This document shows, piece by piece, positions 19,554-30,822 of a stretch of 64,000 nucleotides of DNA. Source of the stretch: Streptomyces sp. CGMCC 4.7035 (GTDB lineage: Bacteria; Actinomycetota; Actinomycetes; Streptomycetales; Streptomycetaceae); the NCBI RefSeq assembly GCF_031583065.1, contig NZ_CP134053.1:4526001-4590000 (forward strand), in the 5' to 3' direction. How positions within the stretch are numbered: position 1 is the first letter of the stretch; every line of letters starts with the position of its first letter. The position numbers and the translations under genes were made by a program. Under the pieces are notes generated by a model. It was given only the letters and a program-made list of their open reading frames with translations. It had not been told where the DNA came from and did no database searches.

Positions 19554-21065
19554 CTACGGCTTGCGCACCAGCAGACCCACCGTGAGACCGGTGGGACGGT
19601 CCGCCCCGGTTTCCGTGTAGTGCGCCCGCAGAGCCTGCGCCTGGTCCTGGGGCAGGGCGTCGAGCGGATCCAGCTGCTTGCCCATCACCACCACCCAGAT
19701 CCGCTTCTCCCGCCCCACGCACTTGTCCGCCTTCGGGCAGTCGGTCGACAGCAGGTCGTTGCGCTGGGCCGCCGACTCGGAGAGGAAGACATCACGCATC
19801 TTCAGCTCGCGAGGCAGGTAGCGGCGGACGCCGAGGGCGAACATGCCCGCCTCTTCGTTCCTGTCGTAGACGATCGCGTCGCCGGGGGCGTACAACCTCT
19901 TGATCGTCCGTGCGGCCGCCGCGTAGTCGGGGCCGCCGGTCCAGTAGTGCGCGAGCGGCTGACGCAGGGAGTTCTGGTCGGGCAGGGTGAGCAGACCGAG
20001 GACCAGCAGAGCCGGCACGAGCGCCCGCCGGGACCGGGCCCCGGCGTCGAGCCCGGCCCCCGCCAGTACCGCGAAGGCCGGCAGGGTGAAGAGCATGTAC
20101 CGGAAGTAGAAGTACGAGATCTCCCCATGGGACAGCGCCCAGATCACCAAGGGGGGCAGCATGGCCGACGCGGCGCAGAAGAGGACCGCCTCACGGCGCC
20201 GCCCGCACGCCACCATGGCCAGCAGGATCACGGCGCCCGCGCACAGGCCGGAGTAGAACAGCTGCGACCAGATGTCGACCAGGCCCCATGCCCCCGGCTC
20301 GGCGATCCAGGAGGTCTGCCGCCCGGTCTGCGCCCTTCCCAGCACCACCACCGGGCCCACCCCGGCGACACCGGCGAAGACCATGAGGCAGAAGCCCCAC
20401 AGCACTCGGCGCTCGTGCCGGGCGCGCAGGACCACCAGGACCAGATGCCCGATCAGGCACGTCAGGGCGATCAGGTGCAGCAGTCCGACGGCCGCCACCC
20501 CGAGGGCGTACAGTCCCCATCGCTGCCAGCTGTCGGGCTGGTCCAGGGCCCGGAGCAGCAGCAGCGCGGTCAGCGCCACGGCCAGCATCACCAGGGCGTA
20601 GGGGCGGGCCTCATGGGCGAACCGGCTGACCGCGGGAATCAGTGCGAACAGCAGTCCGCCGGTCAGTCCGGCGCGGCGGCCGAACAGCCGCTTCCCGGTC
20701 AGCGCCACGCACGCGGCGGTACCCGCCATGGCCAGTGCCGAGGGCATGCGCAGGGCCATGTCCGAGTCGCCGAAGACGGTCATCCACCCGTGCAGGATCA
20801 GGTAGTAGGCGCCCAGCACCCCGTCCACCCGCTGCATCGTGGCCACCACCTGGCCGATGCTGCGGCCGGCCACGTCCCAGCTGGTCAGCTCGTCGCGTCC
20901 GAGCAGTGGTGCGCCGATCCGGTACATGGCCACGGCCAGTGTGACCACCGAGGGCCACAGCCACAGGGCGACCGATCCTGTCCGCCGGTCGTGCTGTGCC
21001 TCGTCGACCGCTGCATCGCCGGTTTTCTGGGCGGGAGGGGAGAGAAGTGCCATGCCGACAGCCAT
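19554..21065 (-). CDS. GT39-like membrane glycosyltransferase
   Basis: About 503 residues with 10-12 membrane helices and a C-terminal extracytoplasmic domain of about 120 residues. The first loop after helix 1 has GRDELTSWDVA, the acidic pair of protein-mannosyltransferase-like (GT39/GT83) enzymes, and HGWMTVFGDSDMALRMPSAL follows, the family's second motif. These enzymes use polyprenyl-phosphate sugars outside the membrane. The start is uncertain: ATG 21065 or ATG 21053, neither with a strong ribosome site. Its acceptor is unknown; surface lipids or cell-wall glycans are likely. Confidence 0.8.
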   Translation of the reverse strand: MAVGMALLSPPAQKTGDAAVDEAQHDRRTGSVALWLWPSVVTLAVAMYRIGAPLLGRDELTSWDVAGRSIGQVVATMQRVDGVLGAYYLILHGWMTVFGDSDMALRMPSALAMAGTAACVALTGKRLFGRRAGLTGGLLFALIPAVSRFAHEARPYALVMLAVALTALLLLRALDQPDSWQRWGLYALGVAAVGLLHLIALTCLIGHLVLVVLRARHERRVLWGFCLMVFAGVAGVGPVVVLGRAQTGRQTSWIAEPGAWGLVDIWSQLFYSGLCAGAVILLAMVACGRRREAVLFCAASAMLPPLVIWALSHGEISYFYFRYMLFTLPAFAVLAGAGLDAGARSRRALVPALLVLGLLTLPDQNSLRQPLAHYWTGGPDYAAAARTIKRLYAPGDAIVYDRNEEAGMFALGVRRYLPRELKMRDVFLSESAAQRNDLLSTDCPKADKCVGREKRIWVVVMGKQLDPLDALPQDQAQALRAHYTETGADRPTGLTVGLLVRKP

Positions 21066-21309
21066 ATCGGCGCGGCGGCCAGGGCGGCGCCCACGACCCG
21101 CCCGATACGGCCGCATTCCCCTGTTCGGCCCTGTGCCGGGGCGCGCTCGGCGCGGCGCCGTCAAGCACCCTGCGGTTCGTCCGGACAGCCGTGGGGTGCC
21201 TGGCGGGACCGGGGTTGAGCACCACGCCCGGTCCCGCCCGTCCGCACCCTGTCGGCGAACGTGTACGACCGGCGCCGCCCGTCCCAAGCGACGCCGGTCG
21301 GTCTTCGGG

Positions 21310-22055
21310 TCAGCGGCGGCCCGCCTTGCGGGTCGCGCGCAGCCACTCCTTGTTCATGCTGGTGATGGAGACCAGCGGGATGCCCTTCGGGCAGGCGGTG
21401 GCGCACTCGCCGGTGAGGGTGCAGCCGCCGAAGCCCTCCTCGTCCATCTGCGCCACCATGTCGAGCACGCGGGTCTCGCGTTCGGGCGCGCCCTGCGGCA
21501 GGACGTTGAGGTGGTTGATCTTCGCGGAGGTGAACAGCATCGCCGCGCCGTTCGGGCAGGCCGCCACGCAGGCACCGCACCCGATGCACTCGGCGTGCTC
21601 GAACGCGAAGTCCGCGTCCGCCTTCGGTACGGGCGTGGCGTGGGCCTCGGGCGCGGCGCCGGTCGGGGCGGTGATGTAGCCGCCGGCCTGGATGATGCGG
21701 TCGAAGGCCGAGCGGTCGACCACGAGGTCTTTGACGACCGGGAAGGCCGCGGCCCGCCACGGCTCGATGTCGATCGTGTCGCCGTCCTTGAAGGACCGCA
21801 TGTGCAGCTGGCAGGTGGTGGTGCGCTCGGGGCCGTGCGCGTCGCCGTTGATGACGAGCGAACAGGCTCCGCAGATGCCCTCGCGGCAGTCGTGGTCGAA
21901 GGCGACCGGGTCCTCGCCCTTGAGGATGAGCTCCTCGTTGAGGGTGTCCAGCATCTCCAGGAAGGACATGTCGGATGAGATTCCGTCCACCTCGTACGTG
22001 GACATGGCGCCTTCGGCGTCGGCGTTCTTCTGCCGCCAGACGCGCAGGGTGAGCT

Positions 22056-22059
<4 letters not shown>
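21310..22059 (-). CDS. sdhB: Succinate dehydrogenase iron-sulfur subunit
   Basis: 249 residues. The [2Fe-2S] domain shows [19 protein letters not shown], and the C-terminal ferredoxin-like domain shows [18 protein letters not shown] and [17 protein letters not shown], carrying the [4Fe-4S] and [3Fe-4S] clusters. ATG 22059 overlaps the sdhA stop (ATGA). It passes electrons from the SdhA flavin to the cytochrome b subunit. This is the last gene of sdhCAB. Confidence 0.96.
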
Positions 22060-24023
<1,964 letters not shown>

Positions 24024-24024
24024 G

Positions 24025-24732
24025 TCAGCTCACTACTCCGGTCATGACGCCCACGGGCACGGCGATGAACCCGGCCGTGAGCAGTAGCGCAAGGGCATTG
24101 GCGATGGTCTTCAGGGCGCGGTCGCGGGTGCGGCTGCCGGCGCCCAGGGTCTGGGCGGCGCTCCAGAAGCCGTGCCGGACGTGCAGGCCCAGGGCGAGCA
24201 TCGCGACGATGTAGATGACGTTGCCGTACCAGGTGGAGAAGGTGTCCACGACGTTCTGGTACGGGTGGCCCTCCTGGAAGCCGCCGGCGTGCACGGTGCC
24301 GGTGGTCAGGTCGAGGATGTGCCAGACGATGAACAGGCCGAGGATGATCCCGCCCCAGCGCATGGTGCGGGTGGCGTAGCTCGCCCGCGGCTTCTTGTGC
24401 ACGTACTTGCTGGGGCGCGCGTTGATGTCGCGGCGGCTGAGCTGGTACGCGGAGACGGCGTGCGCGACGACGGCGACCACCAGCACGACACGAATGAGCC
24501 ATAGCGTCCACTCGTAGTGCATGAACGGTTCGCCGATGGTGCGCAGCCAGTGGGCGTAGTGGTTGAACTCGCCCGCCCCGAAGTAGATCTTCAGGTTGCC
24601 GATCATGTGGACGACCAGGTACAGCAGCATGATCAGGCCGCTGACCGCCATCACTGTCTTCTTGCCGACGGTGCTGTCCCACACGGTGCGTGCCATGGAC
24701 GGCCGTCGGTCCGTCCGCGTTGCCAGAGCCAT
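24025..24732 (-). CDS. sdhC: Succinate dehydrogenase cytochrome b subunit (single-anchor type)
   Basis: 235 residues with five membrane helices: an anchor of the B type, holding two haems in one polypeptide. Histidines suited to haem binding are in [29 protein letters not shown] and GLHVRHGFW. No separate sdhD is present. I place the start at ATG 24732; TAGCGT lies 8 bases before it and there is no ribosome site, so the sdhCAB mRNA may be leaderless. A LysR box sits over its -35 region. Confidence 0.9.
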   Translation of the reverse strand: MALATRTDRRPSMARTVWDSTVGKKTVMAVSGLIMLLYLVVHMIGNLKIYFGAGEFNHYAHWLRTIGEPFMHYEWTLWLIRVVLVVAVVAHAVSAYQLSRRDINARPSKYVHKKPRASYATRTMRWGGIILGLFIVWHILDLTTGTVHAGGFQEGHPYQNVVDTFSTWYGNVIYIVAMLALGLHVRHGFWSAAQTLGAGSRTRDRALKTIANALALLLTAGFIAVPVGVMTGVVS

Positions 24733-24759
24733 GTATCGGAACGCTAGGGCCGAAGGTCC

Positions 24760-24778
24760 CCATCGGTCCAAGACATGG
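24760..24778. promoter_or_regulatory. LysR box between sdhC and lysR
   Basis: CCAT-N11-ATGG, exactly the T-N11-A form bound by LysR-type regulators, midway between the two divergent genes. It overlaps the presumed -35 of sdhCAB (TTGGAC, read leftward) and is about 30 bases upstream of the presumed lysR -10 (CTATGCT, 24804-24810), so one bound dimer could control both promoters. Confidence 0.6.
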
Positions 24779-24816
24779 TCCAGCTCGTTTCGATAGCCAG
24801 GCCCTATGCTGGATGT

Positions 24817-25701
24817 GTGCAGTTCCAGCAGCTCCAGTACTTCGTGGCGGTCGCCGAGACCCGGCACTTCACCCGGGCCGCGGAGTTGGTCCATGTCGCC
24901 CAGCCGTCGCTGTCGCAGCAGATCAAGGCGCTGGAGCGGGAGCTCGGGGCGGATCTGTTCCTGCGGGCGCGCGGCAACATCACGCTCACGGACGCGGGCG
25001 AGGCACTGCTGCCGCTGGCCCGCCGCATCCTCGCCGACGCGGACACGGCCCGGCACGAGGTGCTGGAGCTGGCGCAGCTGCGGCGCGGCCGGGTGCGCCT
25101 CGGCGCGACCCCGAGCGTGTGCACGGGCCTGCTGCCGGACGTGCTGCGCGCCTTCCACGACCGCTACCCCGGCGTCCGGCTCCTGATCGAGGAGGGCGGC
25201 TCGCACGATCTCGTACGGGAACTCGCCCGCGGCGCGCTCGACCTCGCCCTCATCGTGCTCCCGCTGCCTCCCGCCTCCCCCGCGCTGACCACGGTGGAGC
25301 TGCTGCGCGAGGACCTCGTGGTGGTCTCCTCGCCCGACGCGCCGAGGCCCGGCGGCGGCCGCCGCACGGTCCGCGTCGCGGATCTGGAGGGCGAGCGCCT
25401 GGTCATGTTCCGCCACGGCTACGACCTGCGGGAACTGACCGTGGCCGCGTGCCGCGCCGAGGGCTTCGAGCCGGGCTTCGCGGTCGAGGGCGGCGAGATG
25501 GACGCGGTCCTCGGCTTCGTACGGGCCGGGCTGGGCGTCGCCGTCGTCCCGCGCATGGTCGCGACCCGCTCCGGGCGAGGCCTGCGGGTGACGGCGCTGG
25601 CCCGGCCCGGACTGCACCGGACGATCGCCCTGGCCCACCGCAGTGATGTGGCTCCACCGCGGGCGGCGCGGGAATTGCAGCGGATGCTGCTGGAGCGGTG
25701 A
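24817..25701 (+). CDS. LysR-family regulator divergent to sdhCAB
   Basis: 294 residues from GTG 24817, starting VQFQQLQYFVAVAETRHFTRAA. The helix-turn-helix is in residues 1-60 (HVAQPSLSQQIKALERELG), followed by the usual linker and effector-binding domain from about residue 90. The GTG lies 6 bases after CTATGCT, suggesting a leaderless transcript. The divergent layout and the T-N11-A box argue that it controls sdh and itself. The effector might be a C4 acid, but that is inference. Confidence 0.87.
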   Translation: MQFQQLQYFVAVAETRHFTRAAELVHVAQPSLSQQIKALERELGADLFLRARGNITLTDAGEALLPLARRILADADTARHEVLELAQLRRGRVRLGATPSVCTGLLPDVLRAFHDRYPGVRLLIEEGGSHDLVRELARGALDLALIVLPLPPASPALTTVELLREDLVVVSSPDAPRPGGGRRTVRVADLEGERLVMFRHGYDLRELTVAACRAEGFEPGFAVEGGEMDAVLGFVRAGLGVAVVPRMVATRSGRGLRVTALARPGLHRTIALAHRSDVAPPRAARELQRMLLER

Positions 25702-25722
25702 CGCTCCGCTTGGGGCGGGGAA

Positions 25723-25947
25723 GCAAAGCGCCGTCCGCGGAAGCGCCATCCACCCCTGCGGGCCGCCAGTGGCTGAGCGCCCCCACGCGGCGGAGCCGCA
25801 TGATGGTCACCGCCTCGCGCCCCCCTGCTCCGCACAGGGCGGGAATGCAACACGCCGCCCACGCAAGCGCCATTCGCCCCCCCGGGCCGCCAGCGGCTGA
25901 GCACGCCCACGCGGCGGAGCCGCATGATGTCACCGCCTCGCGCCCCC
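25723..25947. repeat. Two ~100-bp imperfect direct repeats
   Basis: Units at about 25723-25825 and 25847-25947, 124 bases apart, about 85% alike by eye. The best conserved core, CACGCGGCGGAGCCGCATGAT, can fold into a hairpin (GCGG...CCGC). This core resembles a palindromic element scattered through Streptomyces intergenic regions (from memory). It occupies the gap between the lysR and NmrA-like gene ends and may act as a terminator for both. Confidence 0.75.
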
Positions 25948-25971
25948 TTCAGGGGCGCGTCGGGGGAACGC

Positions 25972-26862
25972 TCAGGCCAGGACCGCGGGCTTGAGCACCT
26001 CCTCGCACCACCCGCGGAAGGTGGTGGGGGCCGTCTCGGGTGTGCTCGGCGCGTCGGGACCGTAGAAGGCCTGGTCGTTGAGCGCCTGCACCATGTCGGC
26101 CAGGCCCTGCGCCCAGGCCTCGCTCACCCCGTGGCTCAGCATCGTCGCCTTGTAGTCCGCGACAGCGGTCTGCTGCACGCGGACCGGCCGCTCCAGTACC
26201 TCGGACATGACCCGCGCCATGCCCTCGGGGGTCAGTGCGTCGGGCCCGACCAGCGGAACGTCGCCCGTTCCGGTCCAGGAACCGTCGAGCAGCAGCCGGG
26301 CCGCGGTGGCGGCGATGTCGCGAGTGGCGCACGTACGCAGGACCCGGTCCACGATGCCCGCCAGGAAGAACACTCCTTGGCTGCGGATCGCCTCGGCCTG
26401 GCCGAGCAGGTTCTCCATGAGGAACGGCGGGCACAGCGCACGGTAGTGCACCCCGGTGGCCGCGATCCGCTCGTCCATGGCCAGCGAAGCCGATATCTGC
26501 CCGGCGTTCTTCGCGATCCCGCGCCCCAGGGTGGAGACGGCGACGACACGCTCGACGTCCTGATGCTCGATCACCTCGCACAGGGGCTCGGTGAAGTCGC
26601 GGAAGTGGCCCTCGACGCTGTCGGTGCCGGGCGTCGGGGGCACCAGCCAGAACACGCGGTCGGCGCCCGCGCACGCCTTGGCGGTGACGTCGGGGTCGGC
26701 GTGCGACCCCCGTACGACCTCGACGCGCTCGCGCACCCGTGCGGAAAGGTGTGCGGGATCGCGGGCGATGACGCGGATCGCCCCCACGCCGTCCCCGGCG
26801 CCCAGGAGGAAGTCGAGAACCTTGCTGCCGATCTGGCCGGTCGGGGTGGTGACGACGATCAT
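25972..26862 (-). CDS. NmrA-like NAD(P)-binding oxidoreductase
   Basis: 296 residues, atypical short-chain dehydrogenase fold. The N-terminus MIVVTTPTGQIGSKVLDFLL carries the glycine-rich dinucleotide motif. Further on are ADRVFWLVPPT and VERVVAVSTLGRG; no YxxxK catalytic pair is in the usual place, which is normal for NmrA/QorB-type proteins that act as reductases or redox sensors. Start ATG 26862. It is divergent from a LysR gene, a common pairing in Streptomyces where the regulator controls the reductase. Confidence 0.85.
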   Translation of the reverse strand: MIVVTTPTGQIGSKVLDFLLGAGDGVGAIRVIARDPAHLSARVRERVEVVRGSHADPDVTAKACAGADRVFWLVPPTPGTDSVEGHFRDFTEPLCEVIEHQDVERVVAVSTLGRGIAKNAGQISASLAMDERIAATGVHYRALCPPFLMENLLGQAEAIRSQGVFFLAGIVDRVLRTCATRDIAATAARLLLDGSWTGTGDVPLVGPDALTPEGMARVMSEVLERPVRVQQTAVADYKATMLSHGVSEAWAQGLADMVQALNDQAFYGPDAPSTPETAPTTFRGWCEEVLKPAVLA

Positions 26863-26948
26863 GGAAAGCTCCCGGGAAAGTCGGGTACGGAAGACGTGAT
26901 CAACCCTGGTCCCCGGCGCCGCGGAACTGAAGGACCGATCCGCTCCCG

Positions 26949-26968
26949 ATTGTTACCCTCAGGGCAAT
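26949..26968. promoter_or_regulatory. LysR-type dyad between NmrA-like gene and lysR
   Basis: ATTG-N12-CAAT with an inner CCCT-C-AGGG symmetry, containing T-N11-A (T26954, A26966). It sits 20-40 bases before the LysR start and in the divergent promoter region of the reductase. Likely autoregulatory operator. Confidence 0.5.
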
Positions 26969-26988
26969 ACCGGACGGAGGGGGAAACC

Positions 26989-27861
26989 GTGGAGTCCCGC
27001 CCGCTGCGCTACTTCGTCGCCGTCGCCGAGGAGCTCAACTTCGCCCGCGCGGCCGAGCGCCTCGGCATCTCCCCACCGCCCCTGTCCCGTGCGATCCGCC
27101 AACTGGAGAGGGAACTGGGCGTCACCCTGTTCGAGCGGACCACCCACAGCGTCGCGGTGACCCCGGCCGGGGAGGTGCTCCTCAGGGAGGCGAGGATCGC
27201 GCTGGATGCCCTTCAGGCTGCCGGGCGCCGGGCGCAGCGCGCGGCCGTCCCGGAGGCGAAACTGGTGCTGTCGGTCAAGGCCGACGGCGACGCGGGACTG
27301 CTGGAGCCGATCCTGGAGCGCTACGCGGCCGAGCCCGGTTCCGTCCCGGTGACGGTCCGCCTGTCCGGATGGCAGGAACAGCCGCGGCTTCTGCGCCGGG
27401 GTGAGGCCGACGCCGCCCTGGTTTACGAGCCGTTCGACCGCACCGGCCTGGACGCCGAGACACTGACCGTCGAGCCGCGTGTCGCCGCCCTCGCCGCGAC
27501 GCATCCGCTCGCCGACCGGGATCGACTCGCCCTCGCCGACCTCGGTCTTCGCCCCGGCGACCTGCACCGGTTCCTCGACGAGCTCCGGAAGCGTGGCCGC
27601 GACCTCGCCCAACTGCTCACGCTCGTAGGACTCGGTGACCTCGTCACCCTGTTGCCGGCGTCCGTCGCCGCCCGGTACCCGCGCCCGAACGTCGTCTACC
27701 GCCCGGTCCCGGACGCACCGCCCGCGATACTGGCGATCGCCTGGCCGCAGCAGTCCTGTTCGACGGCCACCGCGGCCTTCGTCCGGGCCGCGACCTGGGT
27801 GGCCGATGCCGTACGGGACCGCGCGGCGGACGCGCGGCCCGTACAGACCCTGGGGTCGTGA
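26989..27861 (+). CDS. LysR-family regulator
   Basis: 290 residues from GTG 26989, with GGAGGGGGAAACC before it. N-terminus VESRPLRYFVAVAEELNFAR, with the helix-turn-helix at LGISPPPLSRAIRQLERELGVTLF. The effector domain is shorter than usual: the sequence passes quickly from RLALADLGLRPGD to a helical LHRFLDELRKRGRDLAQLL. Divergent from the NmrA-like reductase, which is its likely target. Convergent with rmdA, with 4 bases between stops. Confidence 0.88.
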   Translation: MESRPLRYFVAVAEELNFARAAERLGISPPPLSRAIRQLERELGVTLFERTTHSVAVTPAGEVLLREARIALDALQAAGRRAQRAAVPEAKLVLSVKADGDAGLLEPILERYAAEPGSVPVTVRLSGWQEQPRLLRRGEADAALVYEPFDRTGLDAETLTVEPRVAALAATHPLADRDRLALADLGLRPGDLHRFLDELRKRGRDLAQLLTLVGLGDLVTLLPASVAARYPRPNVVYRPVPDAPPAILAIAWPQQSCSTATAAFVRAATWVADAVRDRAADARPVQTLGS

Positions 27862-27865
27862 AGGC

Positions 27866-30013
27866 TCAGCCCGTCGCGTCCACCAGTGCCAGCTCGTGCA
27901 GCCGCTCCGGTGGGCCCGGCCGGGCGTAGTACCAGCCCTGGGCCGTGTCGCAGCCCAGTATCCGCAGTTGCTCGGCCTGGGCGCTGGTCTCCACGCCCTC
28001 GACCGTGACCGCGAGGTCCAGGCTGTGGGCGAGGGAGACGATCCCCTCGACGATCTTGAGGTCGACGGGATCCGCCGGGTACTGCTGCATGCCCCGGGTG
28101 AAGGAACGGTCCAGCTTCAGGATCCGCACCGGCAGCCGGCGCAGGTTGGCGAGGTTCGAGTAGCCCGTGCCGAAATCGTCGAGGGCGATGTCCACCCCCA
28201 TCTCGGCCAGCCGGCGCAGGGGTTTGAGCAGATCGTCGTCCGCGCCGATGAGCGCCGACTCCGTGACCTCCAGGCAGAGCGCGTCCGGTTCGAGGCCGGC
28301 ACCTTCCAGGATGTCCACGGTGTCGGAGACCAGCCCCGGATGGGTGAGCTGGCACGGCGACAGGTTGACGTTGATGCGGAGCGGGCCCGTCTGCTCGTGC
28401 TTCTCCTGCCACGCACGGGCCTGCCGTACCGCCTTCTCCAGGACCCAGCGGCCCAGCGGCACGATCAGCCCGGTGTGCTCGGCGAGCGGGATGAAGCGGT
28501 CGGGGCCGAGCACCCCGTGCTGCGGGTGCAGCCAGCGCACCAGTGCCTCGGCGCCGCGCACGGTGCCGTCGCCGAGGTGCACCAGCGGCTGGTACTCGAT
28601 GAAGAACTCGCCCCGGTCCAGGGCCGCGGGCAGCGCCGTGGTCAGCCCGTGGCGGGTGATGGCGCGGGCGTCGGCCTCGGGGTCGGCGAACTCGAAACGG
28701 TTGCCGCCCGCGGACTTGGCCCGGTACATGGTGATGTCGGCGCTGCGCAGCACCTCCGCCGGGCCCCGCTCGCCCACCGGCCCCTCGACGATGCCGATGC
28801 TGCCGCGCACGGTCAGCTCACGCCCGTCGATGCTGATCGGGGTGACCAGCGCGTTCATGATGCGGCTCGCGAGCTCGTCGACCCCGCGTTCGGTGTCGGG
28901 CCCCGTGGTCAGCGCCACGAACTCGTCGCCGCCCAGGCGCGCGACCATCTGGCCGGGCGCGGTCGCGCAGGACTGCAGCCGGTCGGCGACCTCGACGAGC
29001 AGCCGGTCGCCGGCCGCGTGCCCGAGGCTGTCGTTGATGGTCTTGAAGCCGTCGAGGTCGAGGTAGCACAGACCGAAGCGCCGGCCCTCGCCGGCCGCGA
29101 GGGCCTTCTCCAGGCGCTCGAAGAAGAGGGTGCGGTTGGGCAGTCCGGTGAGCGCGTCGTGCGTGGCCTCGTAGCGCAGCCGGAGGTTCAGCAGACGCCG
29201 CTCGGTGGTGTCCTCCATGAGGGCCAGCTGGTACTGCGGGACCCCGTCCGCGTCCCGTAGCAGGGACACCGTGAGGTTGGTCCACAGGACCGTTCCGTCG
29301 GGCCGGTAGAAGGCCTTTTCGACGTGGTAGTGGTCGCGCGCGCCGCGGACGAGCTCGTCGTACAGGCGCCAGACCTGCGGCGCGTCGTCGGGGTGGGTCC
29401 ACTCGGCGACGTTGCGGCCGCGCACCAGGTTCTCCGAGCCGCCGAACATGCGCACCAGCGCGCCGTTGACCTGAAGGACGTTGCCGCCGAGGTCCGCGAT
29501 GCCGATCCCTATGGCCGCGCCCTCGAAGACCGCGCGGAAGCGGGCCTCGCTGGAGTGCAGCGCCTGTGCCACCGCGCCCTGGGCGGTGAGGGCGGCCCGC
29601 GCGATGGCCTCCTGCTCGGCCAGCGTGCGCTCCTTCAGCGCCTGGGCGAACCCCGCGGCCATCGCGTGCTGGAGCCGCGAGGAGCGGGTCCGCAGGGCCT
29701 CCTGCGCCTCCGGGGAGGCGTCCGGGTCGCCGCAGTAGAGCACCAGGTAGGCGTCGACGCAGTCCAGCGTGCGACTGAGCGCCTCCGGGTCGGTGCAGTG
29801 CGCCTCGATGAGCGCCGCGCCGATCGCCCTGGCCGTGGCCGCGTCGTAAGCCCTGGCCCGTAGCGCGTCGCTCAGGCTCCGGGCCAGCGGCAGCAGCCGC
29901 TCCTCGAACTCCGGCCGGGTCAGCGACGTCGAGGTCACCGGGAAGACCGCCCGGCTCCAGATCGTCGCGAACCTGCGCAGTCTGTCCTCCGGTCCACCCG
30001 GCTCCACGGTCAC
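27866..30013 (-). CDS. rmdA: PAS-GGDEF-EAL c-di-GMP phosphodiesterase, RmdA type
   Basis: 715 residues: an N-terminal helical domain (1-150), PAS/PAC (about 165-285), GGDEF (290-450) and EAL (460-705). The GGDEF site is intact (RLGGDEFVAL), but the RxxD inhibitory site five residues upstream is absent. The EAL domain has all catalytic pieces: EALVRW, INVNLSP, EVTES, LDDFGTGYSN, LKLDRSF, EGVET and QGWYYA. No membrane segment. S. coelicolor RmdA (SCO0928) has this architecture, hydrolyses c-di-GMP and controls development; the name rests on architecture plus remembered gene order. GTG 30013 overlaps the stop of the methyltransferase (GTGA). Confidence 0.82.
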   Translation of the reverse strand: MTVEPGGPEDRLRRFATIWSRAVFPVTSTSLTRPEFEERLLPLARSLSDALRARAYDAATARAIGAALIEAHCTDPEALSRTLDCVDAYLVLYCGDPDASPEAQEALRTRSSRLQHAMAAGFAQALKERTLAEQEAIARAALTAQGAVAQALHSSEARFRAVFEGAAIGIGIADLGGNVLQVNGALVRMFGGSENLVRGRNVAEWTHPDDAPQVWRLYDELVRGARDHYHVEKAFYRPDGTVLWTNLTVSLLRDADGVPQYQLALMEDTTERRLLNLRLRYEATHDALTGLPNRTLFFERLEKALAAGEGRRFGLCYLDLDGFKTINDSLGHAAGDRLLVEVADRLQSCATAPGQMVARLGGDEFVALTTGPDTERGVDELASRIMNALVTPISIDGRELTVRGSIGIVEGPVGERGPAEVLRSADITMYRAKSAGGNRFEFADPEADARAITRHGLTTALPAALDRGEFFIEYQPLVHLGDGTVRGAEALVRWLHPQHGVLGPDRFIPLAEHTGLIVPLGRWVLEKAVRQARAWQEKHEQTGPLRINVNLSPCQLTHPGLVSDTVDILEGAGLEPDALCLEVTESALIGADDDLLKPLRRLAEMGVDIALDDFGTGYSNLANLRRLPVRILKLDRSFTRGMQQYPADPVDLKIVEGIVSLAHSLDLAVTVEGVETSAQAEQLRILGCDTAQGWYYARPGPPERLHELALVDATG

Positions 30014-30822
30014 GCCGAGCGCCCCACGCCGGCGAACCCCGCGAAGGAATACGGATCCTCGTCCTCGGGTGCCGTGTCGGGCCGCCACTTCGGCATCGGC
30101 ACCAGTCCGGGTTCCACCATGTCGTACCCCTCGAAGAACCGCGCGATCTCGTCGCGCGAGCGCATGATCAGCGGATTGCGGATGCTCTTGTACACGTCGA
30201 CCGTGCCCTCGGCCCGCTCCTGCGGGAGCGGGATTCCCTCGTACGAGGCATGCGTGACGACGAGCAGGCTGCCCGGCGCGAGCGCGTCGCGCAGCTCGGC
30301 CACCGCACTGTACGGGTCGTCCGCGTCCTCCACGAAGTGCAGTATGGCAACGAGAAGGAGCGCTACCGGACGGTTCAGGTCGATCAGCCGCTCCACTTGA
30401 GGGCTCGCCAGGATCTCGCGGGGCTTACAGAGATCGGCCGCGACGACGTCCGCGTCGTCGTTGCCCGCGAGCACGGACTGGCTGTGCGCGACCGCCACCG
30501 GGTCGTGGTCGACGTACACGACATGCGCACCCGGGTGTGCCCGCTGTGCCACTTCGTGGACGTTGCCGAAGGTCGGGATGCCGGAGCCGATGTCGAGGAA
30601 CTGGGTGATGCCCTCGTCGACGGCGAAGCGCACCGCGCGGCGCATGAACGCCCGGTTCGCCTGCATGATCTTGGGGAGTCCCGGCATGAACTCCATGGCC
30701 TTGCGCGCCGCTTGCCGGTCGACCTCGAAGTTGTGCGATCCGCCCAGGTAGAAGTCGTACATCCGGGACACGCTCGGCACGGATATGTCGATACTCCGCG
30801 GGGCCCAGGCGGGGCGCTCCAT
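30010..30822 (-). CDS. DUF574 SAM-dependent methyltransferase-like protein
   Basis: 270 residues. Start ATG 30822 with GGAGAGC upstream. It has the DUF574 opening (SVSRMYDFYLGGSHNFEVDR), a SAM-binding FLDIGSGIPT, the acidic end of the second strand VVYVDHDPVAV, and DVVAADL. The family is large and Streptomyces-specific; substrates are unknown. It overlaps rmdA by four bases, so the two should be co-translated. Whether it links methylation to c-di-GMP turnover is only a guess from context. Confidence 0.87.
   Translation of the reverse strand: MERPAWAPRSIDISVPSVSRMYDFYLGGSHNFEVDRQAARKAMEFMPGLPKIMQANRAFMRRAVRFAVDEGITQFLDIGSGIPTFGNVHEVAQRAHPGAHVVYVDHDPVAVAHSQSVLAGNDDADVVAADLCKPREILASPQVERLIDLNRPVALLLVAILHFVEDADDPYSAVAELRDALAPGSLLVVTHASYEGIPLPQERAEGTVDVYKSIRNPLIMRSRDEIARFFEGYDMVEPGLVPMPKWRPDTAPEDEDPYSFAGFAGVGRSA

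Noticed and set aside
24025..24735. Possible missing sdhD
   Set aside because: The anchor subunit has five helices and enough His for two haems; single-anchor complexes are normal for this type.
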